The notes under the pieces are model-generated. The model was given only the letters and a program-made list of their open reading frames with translations, did no database searches and was not told the DNA's origin. Source: Macquaria australasica (lineage: Eukaryota; Chordata; Actinopteri; Centrarchiformes; Percichthyidae). From it: a DNA stretch of 64,000 bases. Shown here one piece after another: positions 32,069-43,702 of the stretch (position 1 is the stretch's first letter; each line of letters begins with the position of its first letter). The translations under genes and the position numbers were made by a program. The stretch covers positions 1-64,000 of the forward strand of contig SEMN01000063.1 in the NCBI GenBank assembly GCA_005408345.1, read 5' to 3'.

Positions 32069-32199
32069 CACAGTGATACAGACACATGTGGAAGCTGAAC
32101 AAAAACCCCAGTACACTGTTACCAACTGTATGTATCTGCTCACACCTCCCATCACACAGACTGACAGGTCTCCAAGTTCATTTTGCTCAGAACACAATA

Positions 32200-32702
32200 A
32201 TGATCACAGCTGGTCTGATCAAACTCTCTGCAGCTCTGCTCTGTATTGTAGGTACTGTACATGATGATGCTGACGACTGAGAGGAGAAGCCGTTACTTTG
32301 AATTCATACTAATGATTTTAAGTGGATCTTTCTGTCTGCATACAGAGGAGTTGTTGGTGGTCCTGTAACATGACATGTGATTGTTTTCCCCCTGCAGGTC
32401 TAATTGATGGAAGTGATGTCACCCAGACCCCTCTGCTGTGGAGCGACGAGGGTCAGTCTGCCACAATGAACTGCAGTCACACTAAGGGTGATTTGTATTT
32501 CCAGATGTACTGGTACAGACAGCTGCCAGGGGAGCCGATGAAGCAAATAGTTTTCACAACTCCAACTCCCCCGTATAAATACGAAAGTGGCTTCAGTGAG
32601 GACAAATTTCCAGCAAAGAAGGACAATGCTCAGACTGGATCTTTGACAGTGAAGAAGCTGCTGCCTGAGGACAGTGGAGTGTATTTTTGTGCTGCGAGTC
32701 AA
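32200..32702 (+). CDS. TRB variable gene V19A
   Basis: Leader 32200-32251 (identical to that of V17A), V exon 32398-32702 after CTGCAG. Cys in MNCSHTK, QMYWYRQ, VYFCAASQ. The RSS is CACAGTG 32703-32709, a 23 bp spacer and ACAAATACC 32733-32741. Compared with V17A, about 93 bp of the upstream region are missing, including the GTAGGGGGACC block and the TAACGTCA motif, so promoter strength may differ. CDR2 differs (TPTPPYKYE versus TAYSRHEYE). Confidence 0.93.
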
Positions 32703-32741
32703 CACAGTGATACAGGTGACTTAGACAGCTGCACAAATACC

Positions 32742-34145
32742 CTGTGAACAGATAATAGTCTCTCTGATGGACTACAGAGGGAGCTATAGACTAACACTGA
32801 CACTGACATCTGCCACTATTTGTAACTGCACTTATAGATTTTTGTAAGCAGTCAGTATTATTTGTGGTGACAGTGGCTGTGCAAAAGAGTGCTTCAACAT
32901 ATGACTGAGAAATGTTTTTACAGGATTGATAATGTCACAATACATGTGAAACGTAACACCATGTGTACTCTGTACTCGAACATGGATTCATGACATTTTT
33001 ACAGTTCCTATTTGATTTTGTTGTACTCTAATTTCCTGTTGGTTTCACACCATTGTTAAATTATAATTTCATTCTGTTTTAATTCAATTAAACTTTCAAA
33101 CCTATTCCTTGACGAAATTTTGGCCTTTTTTATTTTATTTAATTTAAGCGTGAAAGTTAATTCTTGACAATAGAAACAGTACTTGACAAAATAATATTAA
33201 CTCAAGGGCCACTTACTGGACCCTTATTACATTTACCAAGACCATAAGATACGGTTAAAAGCTCCAGAAACAGTAAGTGGACCTTGATTTAAGACTATTT
33301 TGTCAAATTGTATATTAAATAAACACGTATTAACATATAAATAGTTTGAGAATGCATTTGTTACAAGCTAACATACAGCGGAACAAAACAACAACAATCA
33401 TCATTTCAAACATTTAAAACATTGTGTAGTGTAATTAAGCATGTTAATGTAAAACGAATATTACAAGAGGGAAAAATGACAGTTTAATTGAGGTAATTTA
33501 ATTTCACTTGGCAGCAACTAAGTCTAAATTGCACATTTTCTCATATTGTTAAATGTATTTTAACGTCAGGGATGTTTTTAAATGCAGGTAAAACAGGCCA
33601 ATATTTTAAATTATTACCAACTAAGAAACAAAAACAGATGTCAGGGAGTCAGTGTCTACATATGTGTACAAACTACACAGTATGTGTGTTTTGTTGTTTT
33701 AAGTGTTTTTTAGCGCCTTAAGAACAATAGATTGTCATTCATGTTAATGGTTTATCAACTTAATGTAAAGTTAATGCATTAATTGTCAGAACAAAAGTGA
33801 CATCCTCACAAAACAGAACACAACTAAAAATAATTGCACTGCTTCCTCCATTAAAGCCAAACTGCAAAATTCAAACTCAGAGCTGTACGTCCAACAAACA
33901 AACATACACTCTGCTGTGTTGTTGTACCTGGGTCTCAGGGTTCATTTCAGGTCTTTCTGATTTTGTTTCCTTTCATAAGGTGGCAGTAGAGCACATCTGT
34001 GTGGTGTGTGCTGGCATTATGACACCACCCAGCTGATGGGAGGGTTTATCCAGCAGCAATGGAGGTGTGAATATTCAGTAGAACTGGCTGCACAAAACAC
34101 AGTATATCAAGGATGTTCTAAAATTCAGTCATAAAACACAACAAG
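32742..34145. other. V19A to V1B intergenic DNA (cassette junction)
   Basis: About 1.4 kb of AT-rich DNA between the last V of the first 3' group and the first V1-subfamily gene of cassette B. No gene seen. It includes an inverted repeat at 33180-33310. The cassette duplication boundary probably falls in or near here, but the window has no second copy to compare. Confidence 0.5.
33180..33310. repeat. Imperfect 38-40 bp inverted repeat (MITE-like)
   Basis: The left arm (33180-33218, TTGACAAAATAATATTAACT onward to CCACTTACTG) pairs with the right arm (33271-33310, CAGTAAGTGGACCTTGATTT onward to TTTGTCAAATTG) as an imperfect reverse complement around about 50 bp. Confidence 0.65.
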
Positions 34146-34606
34146 ATGATCACTGTCTTCTGCATAGCCCTTAATGTCATACTGGTTTCAGGTAATGTAA
34201 CGAAAGCTTTCCAAATTATTTTCACAGGTTATCATCTAAAGCTCCTGTTTTATATCCTATCCCCATGATGGTATATTGTTGTGTTTTTGTTCATCTTTTT
34301 TCAACAGGTTTCTCTCTCAGTAACCAAGTCTACCAGACTCCAGCTGATATGTACAGCAAACCCGAAGAAACCAAACCAGCCAAAATCAGCTGTTCACACA
34401 GCATTGAAAACTATGATCGAATCCTTTGGTACAAGCAAATGGAGAACAGACAACTGCAGCTCCTGGGATACATGATGGTAAACTATGAATTTCTAGAGAC
34501 TGGAGTGGATGTGAAGATAGAAGGAAGTGCAGATAAAGACCAGACCTGCACATTAACAATAGAAAGTGTGAGCAGCAGTGCTGTGTACTTCTGTGCTGCT
34601 AGTTTC
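34146..34606 (+). CDS. TRB variable gene V1B
   Basis: Leader 34146-34191 (MITVFCIALNVILVS), V exon 34308-34606 after CAACAG. Cys in ISCSHSI, RILWYKQM, AVYFCAASF. The RSS is CACAGTG 34607-34613, a 22 bp spacer and ACAAAATCC 34636-34644, the same RSS as V1A. It is the most divergent member of the V1 subfamily: its FR1 has two extra residues (ETKPAK) and its FR3 reads QTCTLTIES. It keeps the extra FR3 Cys. Intact. Confidence 0.93.
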
Positions 34607-34889
34607 CACAGTGCTGCATATCGCTGCTCCTCAGTACAAAATCCTCCCCATCACACATTTTTTATCTCCATTTAACAGCTCACAGCCCCTTACACCCGTG
34701 TTCCTTCCTCAGTATATCATTACTCAGATCTTTATACTGAGCCAGCGGTGTGTAAGTGGTAGGCACCACCCACCTAATGACTTGGGAGGGTTTACTCAAA
34801 AAGAAGGTTGGAAATACTCAGTATAACCATTTCATTCATTGCAACGATAAATTAGTGATCTTATTCTCATCAAAATAACCAAATACACA

Positions 34890-35448
34890 ATGATCATCTT
34901 ATTCCTTTGCATTACTTTTAACACAATTCTGGTTTCAGGTAATGTCATCAAAATTGTTTGTAGAAAATTTAATTCACATTTTCAACAAAATCTGTTTATA
35001 GATTTGCTTGTGTTCATCCAGTCTCCTATACTGCTGCTATTTCAGTTGTGTTTCTGCAATATTTTACATTTTATATTATTCAGTTTTTCAATTCACCAGT
35101 GTTTATGTTCATGTTGTATTTTGTCTGATTTGTTGATTCATTTTATTAACAGGTTCTTCTCTCAGTGAGAAAGTCTACCAGACTCCAGCTGACATGTACA
35201 TCAAGACCGAAAAAATAGCCACAATCAGCTGTTGGCACAGTATTGATAACTACAACCAAATCCTCTGGTACAAGCAATCGAACAAACAACTACAGTTCCT
35301 GGGATACATGTTTGCAAGCAGTCCAAACCCAGAGACTGGAGTGAATGTGAAGATGGATGGGAGCGCAAACAAAGACCAGAACTGCACATTAACAATTGAA
35401 GAACTCGACCTGAGCAGCAGTGCAGTGTACTTCTGTGCTGCTAGTTTA
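34890..35448 (+). CDS. TRB variable gene V2B
   Basis: Leader 34890-34938, V exon 35153-35448 after TTAACAG. FR1-FR2 (WHSIDNYNQILWYKQSNKQ) equals V1A, while CDR2 (FASSPNPE) resembles V2'B. The RSS is CACAGTG 35449-35455, a 22 bp spacer and ACAAAAACC 35478-35486. Open frame, both Ig cysteines plus the subfamily FR3 Cys. The mosaic of shared CDR1 and CDR2 blocks suggests gene conversion. Confidence 0.93.
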
Positions 35449-35818
35449 CACAGTGCTGCATATCACTGCTCCTCAGTACAAAAACCTCCCCATCAGTTTT
35501 CCATCACAGCTCACAGCCACTTGCACCTGTACTCCTTCCTCTCAGTAGGTGGTGGTATATCTTTGATCAGACCTTTATACTGAGCCAGTGGCGTGTAGTG
35601 GTAGTTGACATGATGGTTGTAATATTTAGAGGAGGAGGATGCACTGTGACACCACCCCACCCAATGAGATTATGTTGGTTTGCTGATAGGAGGGTTTCCT
35701 CAAAGAGGAGGTTGGAAATAATCAGTATAACTGCTATTATACTGAGGAAAACACAATGATTCATAGCAACAAGATTATGACCATATATTCTTCAATATAA
35801 CCAGACAGAGAACACAAA

Positions 35819-36379
35819 ATGATCATCTTATACCTAAGCATTACTTTTAACACAATTCTGGTTTCAGGTAACATCAAAATAATTTTAAATTTAGATTTTT
35901 TTTTTTTCAAATTAAAATCTGTTTATAGATTTGCTTGTGTTCATCCAGTCTCCTATACTGCTGCTATTTCAGTTGTGTTTCTGCAATATTTTACATTTTT
36001 TATTATTTAGTTTTTCAATTCACCAGTGTTTATGTTCATGTTGTATTTTGTCTGATGATTTGTTGATTCTTTTTATTAAACAGGTTCCTCTCTCAGTGAC
36101 CAAGTCTACCAGACTCCAGCTGACATGTACATCAAGACTGAAAAAACAGCCACAATCAGCTGTTCACACAGTATTCAGAACTATGATCGCATCCTCTGGT
36201 ACAAGCAAACAAAGAATAAACTACAGTTCCTGGGATACATGTTAGCAAGCAGTCCAAACCCAGAGACTGGAGTGAATGTGAAGATGGATGGGAGCGCAAA
36301 CAAAGACCAGAACTGCACATTAACAATTGAAGAACTCGACCTGAGCAGCAGTGCAGTGTACTTCTGTGCTGCTAGTTTA
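35819..36379 (+). CDS. TRB variable gene V2'B
   Basis: Leader 35819-35867 (MIILYLSITFNTILVS), V exon 36084-36379 after AAACAG. CDR1 SIQNYDR as in V2A, CDR2 LASSPNPE almost as in V2B. The RSS is CACAGTG 36380-36386, a 22 bp spacer and ACAAAAACC 36409-36417. Intact. It gives cassette B four V1-subfamily genes against three seen in A. Confidence 0.93.
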
Positions 36380-36749
36380 CACAGTGCTGCATATCACTGC
36401 TCCTCAGTACAAAAACCTCCCCATCAGTTTTCCATCACAGCTCACAGCCACTTGCACCTGTACTCCTTCCTCTCAGTAGGTGGTGGTATATCTTTGATCA
36501 GACCTTTATACTGAGCCAGTGGCGTGTAGTGGTAGTTGACATGATGGTTGTAATATTTAGAGGAGGAGGATGCACTGTGACACCACCCCACCCAATGAGA
36601 TTATGCTGGTTTGCTGATAGGAGGGTTTCCTCAAAGAGGAGGTTGGAAATAATCAGTATAACTGCTATTATACTGAGGAAAACACAATGATTCATAGCAA
36701 CAAGATTATGACCATATATTCTTAAATATAACCAAACAGAGAACACAAA

Positions 36750-37307
36750 ATGATCATCTTATACCTAAGCATTACTTTTAACACAATTCTGGTTTCAGGT
36801 AACATCAAAATTATTTGAAATTTAGAATTTTCTTTTTCATCAAAATCTGTTTATAGATTTGCTCGTGTTTATCCAGTCTCCTATACTGCTGCTATTTTAG
36901 CTGTGTTTCTGCAATATTTTACATTTTATATTATTTAGTTTTTCAATTTAACAGTTTTTATGCTCATGTTGTATTTTGTCTGATGATTTGTTGATTCTTT
37001 TTTTTAAACAGGTTCCTCTCTCAGTGACCAAGTCAACCAGACTCCAGCTGACATGTACGTCAAGACCGAAAAAACAGCCACAATCAACTGTTCACACAGT
37101 ATTGATACCTACAACCAAATCCTATGGTACAAGCAATCAAACAAACAACTACAGTTACTGGGATACATGACAGGAGACCGTGGATTTCCAGAGACTGGAG
37201 TGAATGTGAAGATGGATGGGAACGCAAACAAAGACCAGAACTGCACATTAACAATTGAAGAACTCGACCTGAGCAGCAGTGCAGTGTACTTCTGTGCTGC
37301 TAGTTTA
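36750..37307 (+). CDS. TRB variable gene V3B
   Basis: Leader 36750-36798, V exon 37012-37307 after AAACAG. Cys in INCSHSI, QILWYKQ, AVYFCAAS. The RSS is CACAGTG 37308-37314, a 22 bp spacer and ACAAAAACC 37337-37345. CDR2 is TGDRGFPE, unlike V3A. Its 3' flank (into the V4 promoter) matches V3A closely. Confidence 0.93.
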
Positions 37308-37565
37308 CACAGTGCTGCATATCACTGCTCCTCAGTACAAAAACCTCCCCATCACACACTTTTCATCTCTGTATTACAGCTCACAGCCCCTTGCACCTGG
37401 AATAAAGCAGTCTAACCAATGTTGTTCTTTCTTCTGATGCCGATCGGAGATTATAATGGGAGGTCCTTTCTGTGGAGCGATGCCTTTAACCTCCCCTTTT
37501 ATAAAAAGCAGCCTCAGACATTCATCATGTCTGCTGTGGCTTCATCTCATGTTAACAGGATCACT

Positions 37566-38416
37566 ATGATGACTCAAGTTCTCATCACATTTGTAGTCTC
37601 GTCTCTGTGGCTTCAAGGTAACAAGGACTAAACTGTGTAACAGATGTGTAGGTTTTATAGTTATTTATGATATCTATTATGGAGATCTATGGAGATACAT
37701 GCAGCCTTAAATTCTGACTATAAAACTGGGCTGATAATGTTTTTCACCTTTCATATGTCTGCATGCTATACCTAAAGCATAACGCTTTTTTCAAAAGCAA
37801 TACAAATTATATTTGCTATTAATGTTTTGCTTTAATTGTCTATTTGTCTGTTTATACGTTTGTTTGTGTGTTGTCATGGATGGTTGTTGTTCTTGACTGG
37901 ATGAACACAAACAAATCTATATCTATAATTATATATAACTGTAACATGTAACTTCAATTATTGAATGAACTATCATTGCCCATAAGGGACTGGTGATGGA
38001 TATATACACGTGTACAGTACATCGATCACTGCTTTTGCAACTGTCAGTGTTTTTCTGTACTTGTCCCTTACAAATAAACTAATAAATAATATTGAACTTT
38101 GTATTTTCTCCACACAGTTCACTGCCAGGGTGTGACCCAACACCCTGAAATCAGATGGAGTTCTGTGTCCAAATCTGCAGAGATGAACTGCAGCCACAAC
38201 AAAGATGCTGGTCATAACCAGATGTACTGGTACAGGCAGCGTCCAGGGGAGTCGATGACCCTCATTGTCTACACAGTTTCTGGTGGACAGCCAGACTATG
38301 GGGGGGCCCCTCAAACCAAATATTTAGCCATCAAAGAGAACTATGAGAGCGGGGCTCTTACTGTGAATGACTTGCAGCCTGAAGACAGCGGTGTGTATTT
38401 TTGTGCAGTCAGCAAA
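37566..38416 (+). CDS. TRB variable gene V4B
   Basis: Leader 37566-37617 (alternative in-frame ATG at 37527), V exon 38118-38416 after CACACAG. This is the intact version of V4A: 7 G then 4 C keep the frame through DYGGAPQTKY to VYFCAVSK. The RSS is CACAGTG 38417-38423, a 22 bp spacer and ACAAAAACT 38446-38454. Likely functional. Confidence 0.93.
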
Positions 38417-38635
38417 CACAGTGATGTGAGAAGCTGAGCAGATGAACAAAAACTGTTTGACAATAAATCTGATGAGAGCATTAAAAACCACATTTTGACT
38501 TTTATATCTTTCCAGTAGGTGGAGCTGAAGCACCAGAAACACCACTCTTCAACACATGCACCACTATGACATTTAAAATAGCTGGTTTAGAAAGAGCAAT
38601 TCAGTGTTCTGTGCTCATTCAGACAGGAGGTCAAC

Positions 38636-38943
38636 ATGCCGTCAACATTATTCTTTTTATCTAGGCTCATTGGTAATCTCTAACTATTCAGGAATACCAC
38701 TTTATCTATAGTTTCTACACAGTTCACTCATGTTCTTTCTTTCTAGGTGTTTGTCTGGGTGTTGAAGTCTACCAGACTCCTCCAGCTCTTCTCAGAAGAC
38801 CTGAAGACAAAGTCCAGCTGGTCTGCAGCCATGAAAAGACAGACTATTCACTGATGTACTGGTATCAGAAATCCCCCGGGGCCACAGCTATGAAACTCAC
38901 TGGATATTTGTACTACAAAGCTGTCACAATGGAAGAACAATAA
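38636..38943 (+). pseudogene. V5B, truncated hybrid V pseudogene
   Basis: Leader 38636-38672 and V exon start 38747 match V5A through FR2 (LMYWYQKSPG, to about 38880). The sequence then switches to a V6-type block (TAMKLTGYLYYKAVTMEE) and ends at a TAA (38941-38943). No second Cys and no RSS follow; the next about 480 bp are unrelated. It is a recombination product between neighbouring V genes followed by loss of the 3' part. Confidence 0.88.
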
Positions 38944-39566
38944 CAGGAGAGGCTATCCTCCAGCCTTACGCAAGCTAAGCTCTTTTCTGCCACCAGGAGT
39001 CGCAAAGATGCATTCTCATCCATACTTTATCTTAATGCAGTAAGAGTCCTAGGGCAAAGGCAATGCTTGTGAAATACTGTATTTCATAAATCCTATGGGG
39101 GCTGTGCTGTCTAAGTGACCACAGTCTGTTAAACACATGGGTGCAGACATTCAGTCAAATTTAATTTTATCTGTCAACATTGTTTGGTTTGTATCCTACC
39201 AATAAATCTATTTTGCATTACAGTGTGTAGATTACAGCACTGTTAATGCAGGGCCACAAGTCACAGAAATATCAAACCTGATTCTTTACTCAGGGGGAGG
39301 ACTCCTCCCAGCAAGCTGCATTTACTTTGAAGTTTGCATCTTTGCCAACTAGTGGACAGTGACGGTGTTTCTTCATCACCTCCCTTTCCTCTTTAAACCT
39401 CAGTCCTTCTCAGCAAAGCCATTAGTTGATTTTCATCACAAATAGTGACAGCGTGATCTGATGTCAGATTTCAGAAAGTGACATCCATAAAACTCTGTCA
39501 CACATAGTTTTATATGTCATCTAAAGACGTATAAATAAATATATGTTCTATGTTGACAAAGACAAA
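38944..39566. other. Unrelated DNA after V5B and V6'B promoter side
   Basis: About 480 bp without match to cassette A and with no recognised gene or repeat family. From about 39340 on it is V-promoter-like, with TCTGATGTCA near 39457-39466, about 100 bp before the V6'B ATG. Confidence 0.5.
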
Positions 39567-40000
39567 ATGATCTGCCTTCTAGTTTTCTGTTGCCTATCAG
39601 GTAATGACTTGAAAAAGCATGAATCCCTTTTTATTGTAATATATTATCTATCACAATGTAAATAATCTCTTTTGTCTTTGTCTAGGTGGCTGTCTGGGTC
39701 TTGAGGTCCGTCAGTCTCCCTCTGATCTCATCACAAAAGCTGGTGACAAAGTGCAGATTTTCTGCACCCATGATAAAACGGACTACAGGGTGATGCTCTG
39801 GTACCAGCAGTCACTTGGAGACACAGCTATGAAACTTATTGGATATTTGTACTACAAAGCTGTCACAATGGAAGAGCTGTATAAAGAGGATTTTAGTATC
39901 TCTGGAGATTTGGGTGGAAATGCAGCAAAGAATGGCTCACTTATATTGCAGCTACCTGAATCTGACCACAGTGCTGTGTACTACTGTGCAGCCAGCTATG
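39567..40000 (+). CDS. TRB variable gene V6'B (extra copy)
   Basis: Leader 39567-39600 (MICLLVFCCLS), V exon 39686-40000 after GTCTAG. Cys in IFCTHDK, VMLWYQQS, AVYYCAAS. The RSS is CACGGTG 40001-40007, a 23 bp spacer and ACAAAAACT 40031-40039. There is no equivalent in cassette A; its 3' flank resembles that of V5A, so V5A, V5B and V6'B share a history of unequal exchange. Intact. Confidence 0.92.
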
Positions 40001-40340
40001 CACGGTGACTGTTCTCTCTTTCTCCTTCATACAAAAACTACTCAAACCTTTATCAACACGTATGGCTTTGAATTAGAACTTGAACAGGCCCCTCCCAGCC
40101 AGCTGCTCTTGATTTGATGCTCTTATGTCTGCCAGCCCATATACAGGAATAGTGTTATTCAAAGACTTCACTTTCCTTTTTAAACCAGCTCAGTAGAGGC
40201 ATCTGTTTATATAATGCTAATGGTGAGAGTCAGGTTGTTCTGATGCCAGACCCCAACGGCTTAAATCTGTAAAACTCTGACACTCAGACTGGCACGTCCT
40301 CTAAGGACTCGAGTAACTGCTTTATGTTGAGGAAGTAAAA

Positions 40341-40781
40341 ATGATCCATTTTCTCTTTTTCTGTTGCCTGGCAGGTAATAACTTATTAAATTACAATTGG
40401 CTCCTATGAATGTGGAAATGGTTTCATTGTAAATAAATGAGTTCTTTATTTTGTTTCTTTGTCTAGGTGGCTGTCAGGGTCTTGAGGTCCGTCAGTCTCC
40501 CTCTGATCTCATCACAAAACCTGGTGACAAAGTGCAGATTTTCTGCAGCCATGATAAAACGGACTACAGGGTGATGCTCTGGTACCAGCAGTCACCTGGA
40601 GACACAGCTATGAAACTCACTGGATATTTGAATTTCCAAGCTGTCACAATGGAAGAGCCGTATAAAGAGGATTTTAATATCTCTGGAGATTTGGGGGGGA
40701 ATACAGCAAAGAACGGCTCTCTTATAGTCAAACTTGTAAGACAAGAGCACAGCGCTGTTTACTACTGTGCAGCTAGAGAAG
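40341..40781 (+). CDS. TRB variable gene V6B
   Basis: Leader 40341-40374 (MIHFLFFCCLA), V exon 40467-40781. The RSS is CACGCTG 40782-40788, a 22 bp spacer and ACAAAAACT 40811-40819, the same weak heptamer as V6A. CDR2 differs (YLNFQAVTM versus YLYYKAVTI), and FR2 has the regular WYQQSPGD. Confidence 0.91.
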
Positions 40782-41218
40782 CACGCTGACAAAAATCCTC
40801 TCTGAACTTTACAAAAACTCTGCACGATCTTTTCTTATCAGTGGTTTTGAATAAGACATGGAATAAACTGCTCCCAGACACCTGCTTTTGTGGTTGTATT
40901 CTGGTTTGATGCAATCATATCATCAGTTATTGCAACTGTGTTCTATTATTGGTTTATTCTAATTAAACTGCATCATTTCTAAAATATACTGAAATCTGTC
41001 AAAAGCAAAACATTTTTGTGGGGTAATCAGGTTTAATGAAGCGTGTATGGACATCAGTTTGATATGCAACTACATGAAGCCACTCCTCCTTTCTACATCA
41101 CGTTTGCTTCCTACTTAAACGTGACTCAGTTTAGTGAGAAAGCACTACAGCAGAGACCCTGTCATCACTTAACTAATACTGCATTTCATTCATGGCTTTA
41201 CAGTAACTCGGTCTCTAC

Positions 41219-41655
41219 ATGATGATTAGATTTCTCTTTTGCCATTTCCTCACAGGTAACAATTGCTTCATTCTGCAGCAAGTTGTACTGTATTTACTTT
41301 CACATCTAAAATCAATATTCTGTCCTTACAGCAGGTTTTTCTCTGGGGGTTCAGGTCCATCAGTCTCCCTCTGCTGTCATCAGAAAGGCTGGTGATAAAG
41401 TCCAGCTTGTCTGCACCCACGGACAAACTGACTACAGAGTGATGCTGTGGTACCAGCAGTCACCTGGAGACAAAGCTCTGAAACTAGTTGGATATGGATA
41501 TGGACAGTTCAAAAATGACAGCGTGGAAGAGCCGTTTAGAAAACATTTCAAATTAGCTGGAGATTTGAGTGGAGACAAAAAAAATGGTTCACTTCACATA
41601 ATCGATCTAAAAGCACTTGAACACACCGCAACGTACTTCTGTGCTGCCAGTAAGC
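41219..41655 (+). CDS. TRB variable gene V7B
   Basis: Leader 41219-41255, V exon 41335-41655. Near-identical to V7A, with the usual Leu before Trp (VMLWYQQ). The RSS is CACAGTA 41656-41662, a 23 bp spacer and ACAAAAACC 41686-41694. Intact. Confidence 0.92.
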
Positions 41656-42043
41656 CACAGTATATCAAACACCCACCTGCTCTTGACAAAAACCTCTCTG
41701 CTGTCTCGTCTGAAAGTGGGTTAAAGAGTAAATTATCCCCTTCTGAGCTTTGTGGTTTAACTGATTTGTTGCCAACATTTTTATCATTCGCTCCACTTCA
41801 CTTCCCTTTCCTGCTTTAGATATATTAACAGCTTGTGCTAAAAAAAAAAACCTTCACTCAACAGCAGCGACAACTAATTTTTTATTTTTTATTTCTCAAA
41901 GCCAAAGTCTTGAAGGCTCCAAGTCACCAGGTGATATGGCTTCCCCTAAATTGTATTCTCTCCAGGAATATCGCTCAATAAAAGTTAAGTTGTTCAGCCC
42001 GCAGAAACAGAGTTGAGATGCTCAGTTCCACATGATAAATACA

Positions 42044-42158
42044 GATTCATTTAACTGAAAACTTGAAAAGTGGTGATGAAAGAGAAACGCCACCCTTCAT
42101 ATTCTTAAACTGAAGCACTCTGAAGTCAGCAGGCTGTATTTCTGTGCAGCAAACCTTT
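42044..42158 (+). pseudogene. V segment relic, cassette B copy
   Basis: Same degraded FR3-to-Cys fragment as at 6473-6587, with the same in-frame stops, flanked by 41695-42043 and 42159-42519 of non-coding DNA. Confidence 0.72.
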
Positions 42159-42519
42159 ATAGTACACCATGACAGAAAAGCCTCATGATGTTATTCAGTA
42201 TGAAGGCATGGAGCAAAAACCCAAACTGTTACTGCCACAGGTTCATCCTCCTCCCATTGTTCAGTAAGAGGTTTGTCTCCTGAAAATCAGATGAAGACCT
42301 ACTTATTCAGGCAGGCATTTCGTTAATGTAGTACATTTTTATCTCCATCGTTTTTTACTCCCTTTATTCCTCTGCCTTTTTATCGGATCTTTTACTCGAT
42401 TTTTCTGAATGAAGTTTCTCAGTGTCAACTTATGCTCTGACTTTCTCTACATCACTTCCTGTCCCTCCTTCTGATCCACAAAGTACAGCAGAGACTCTTG
42501 CTGGTTCTTCACATTCAAC

Positions 42520-43093
42520 ATGTTGCCATCTCGTTTCATCATTTCCATCATCCCTGTGTTCTGGTTTAAAGGTACTGTACATTCATGAAGCCTTTTTCTT
42601 TTTACATTCAATTTGGAATTAAACCTAAAAAAAAACTGAAGTGCTAGTGGAGGGACTGAGGTGAAATATATTACTGTGTAGTCAACTCCAAGTGCACAAT
42701 GATTTAATAGGGTTTCTATAACGTTATAATTTATACAATAGAGGCAAGCACTACTTAACATTGTGTCTTGATCTCTTGACAGGAGTTTACCTCAGTAAAG
42801 AAAAACAAGTGTTTCAGACTCCACCTGAACTGCTGATCAAACCAAACGATGAAGTCAACCTGAGTCTCTCACATCAAATCCCGAGCTATGACACTATTCT
42901 CTGGTATCAGCGCTCAGCAGGAGACACTTCCCTAAAGCTGATTGGTTATATGTATTATGAGAAACCTACTGTTGAGTTGGCATTTCAGGGCCAATTTAAA
43001 GTGAGTGGAAATGGAGAGACAACAGCTTATCTTCAGATCCTGAACCCGCGGCACCCTGAAGACAGAGGAGAATATTTTGGAGCAGCCAGTATG
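42520..43093 (+). CDS. TRB variable gene V8B lacking both Ig cysteines
   Basis: Leader 42520-42571, V exon 42783-43093. As in V8A, the first Cys is Leu (NLSLSHQ) and the second is Gly (GEYFGAAS); the only residue difference noticed is Thr to Ser beside the first site. The RSS is CACAGTA 43094-43100, a 22 bp spacer and ACAAAAACC 43123-43131. The open frame is retained. Confidence 0.88.
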
Positions 43094-43131
43094 CACAGTA
43101 ATAAAGACAGTGAATCGCTCATACAAAAACC

Positions 43132-43702
43132 TCCATAATTATCCAGCAGATAACAGCACACTAATAGGAAACCACTGAAACCATGTGACGCAGTATAAAA
43201 ACTTTTTTTGGTTCCTTTTACTGTGTACATTTAGGAAGTCAAAGAAAATGATAATATACAGCACTATGAACATTTCAGAGAGGTTTGAGAAAAGGAGATT
43301 TTTTTAACTGGTTGATGGATTTTGGAAAAATATCTCCTCACAGTCATAGATTAATGTGATCTTTTGCTGTTCAGCTCTCTCAACTCTAAACATAAAGTCA
43401 CAAGGACATATTAAGTTATTTCAGTCATACTGTAGTAATGTTCTCACTTGCTTCATGTTTAACAGATTCCCTCAGATGGCTGTCTGATCATTGTATGAAA
43501 TCAGAATCAAAACATTGTACAGCAGAGAGCAGTGATGGCACACTGACGTGAAGAATGTAGTTGTAAGCTCCTCCTTCCTCATTACAAATGCACAATAAAG
43601 GAAGATTTCACACTGACATATTTTCATTAATGCCTTTGCATCGCTTTAAGATTTGAGCCACCACAGAGATTATTATGGCTACGTGAGGACGTGAGGAGAA
43701 AA
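43132..43702. other. Intergenic DNA, V8B to V9B
   Basis: Collinear with 7559-8179, with small indels (for example about 30 bp absent near 43200). No gene seen. Confidence 0.45.
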
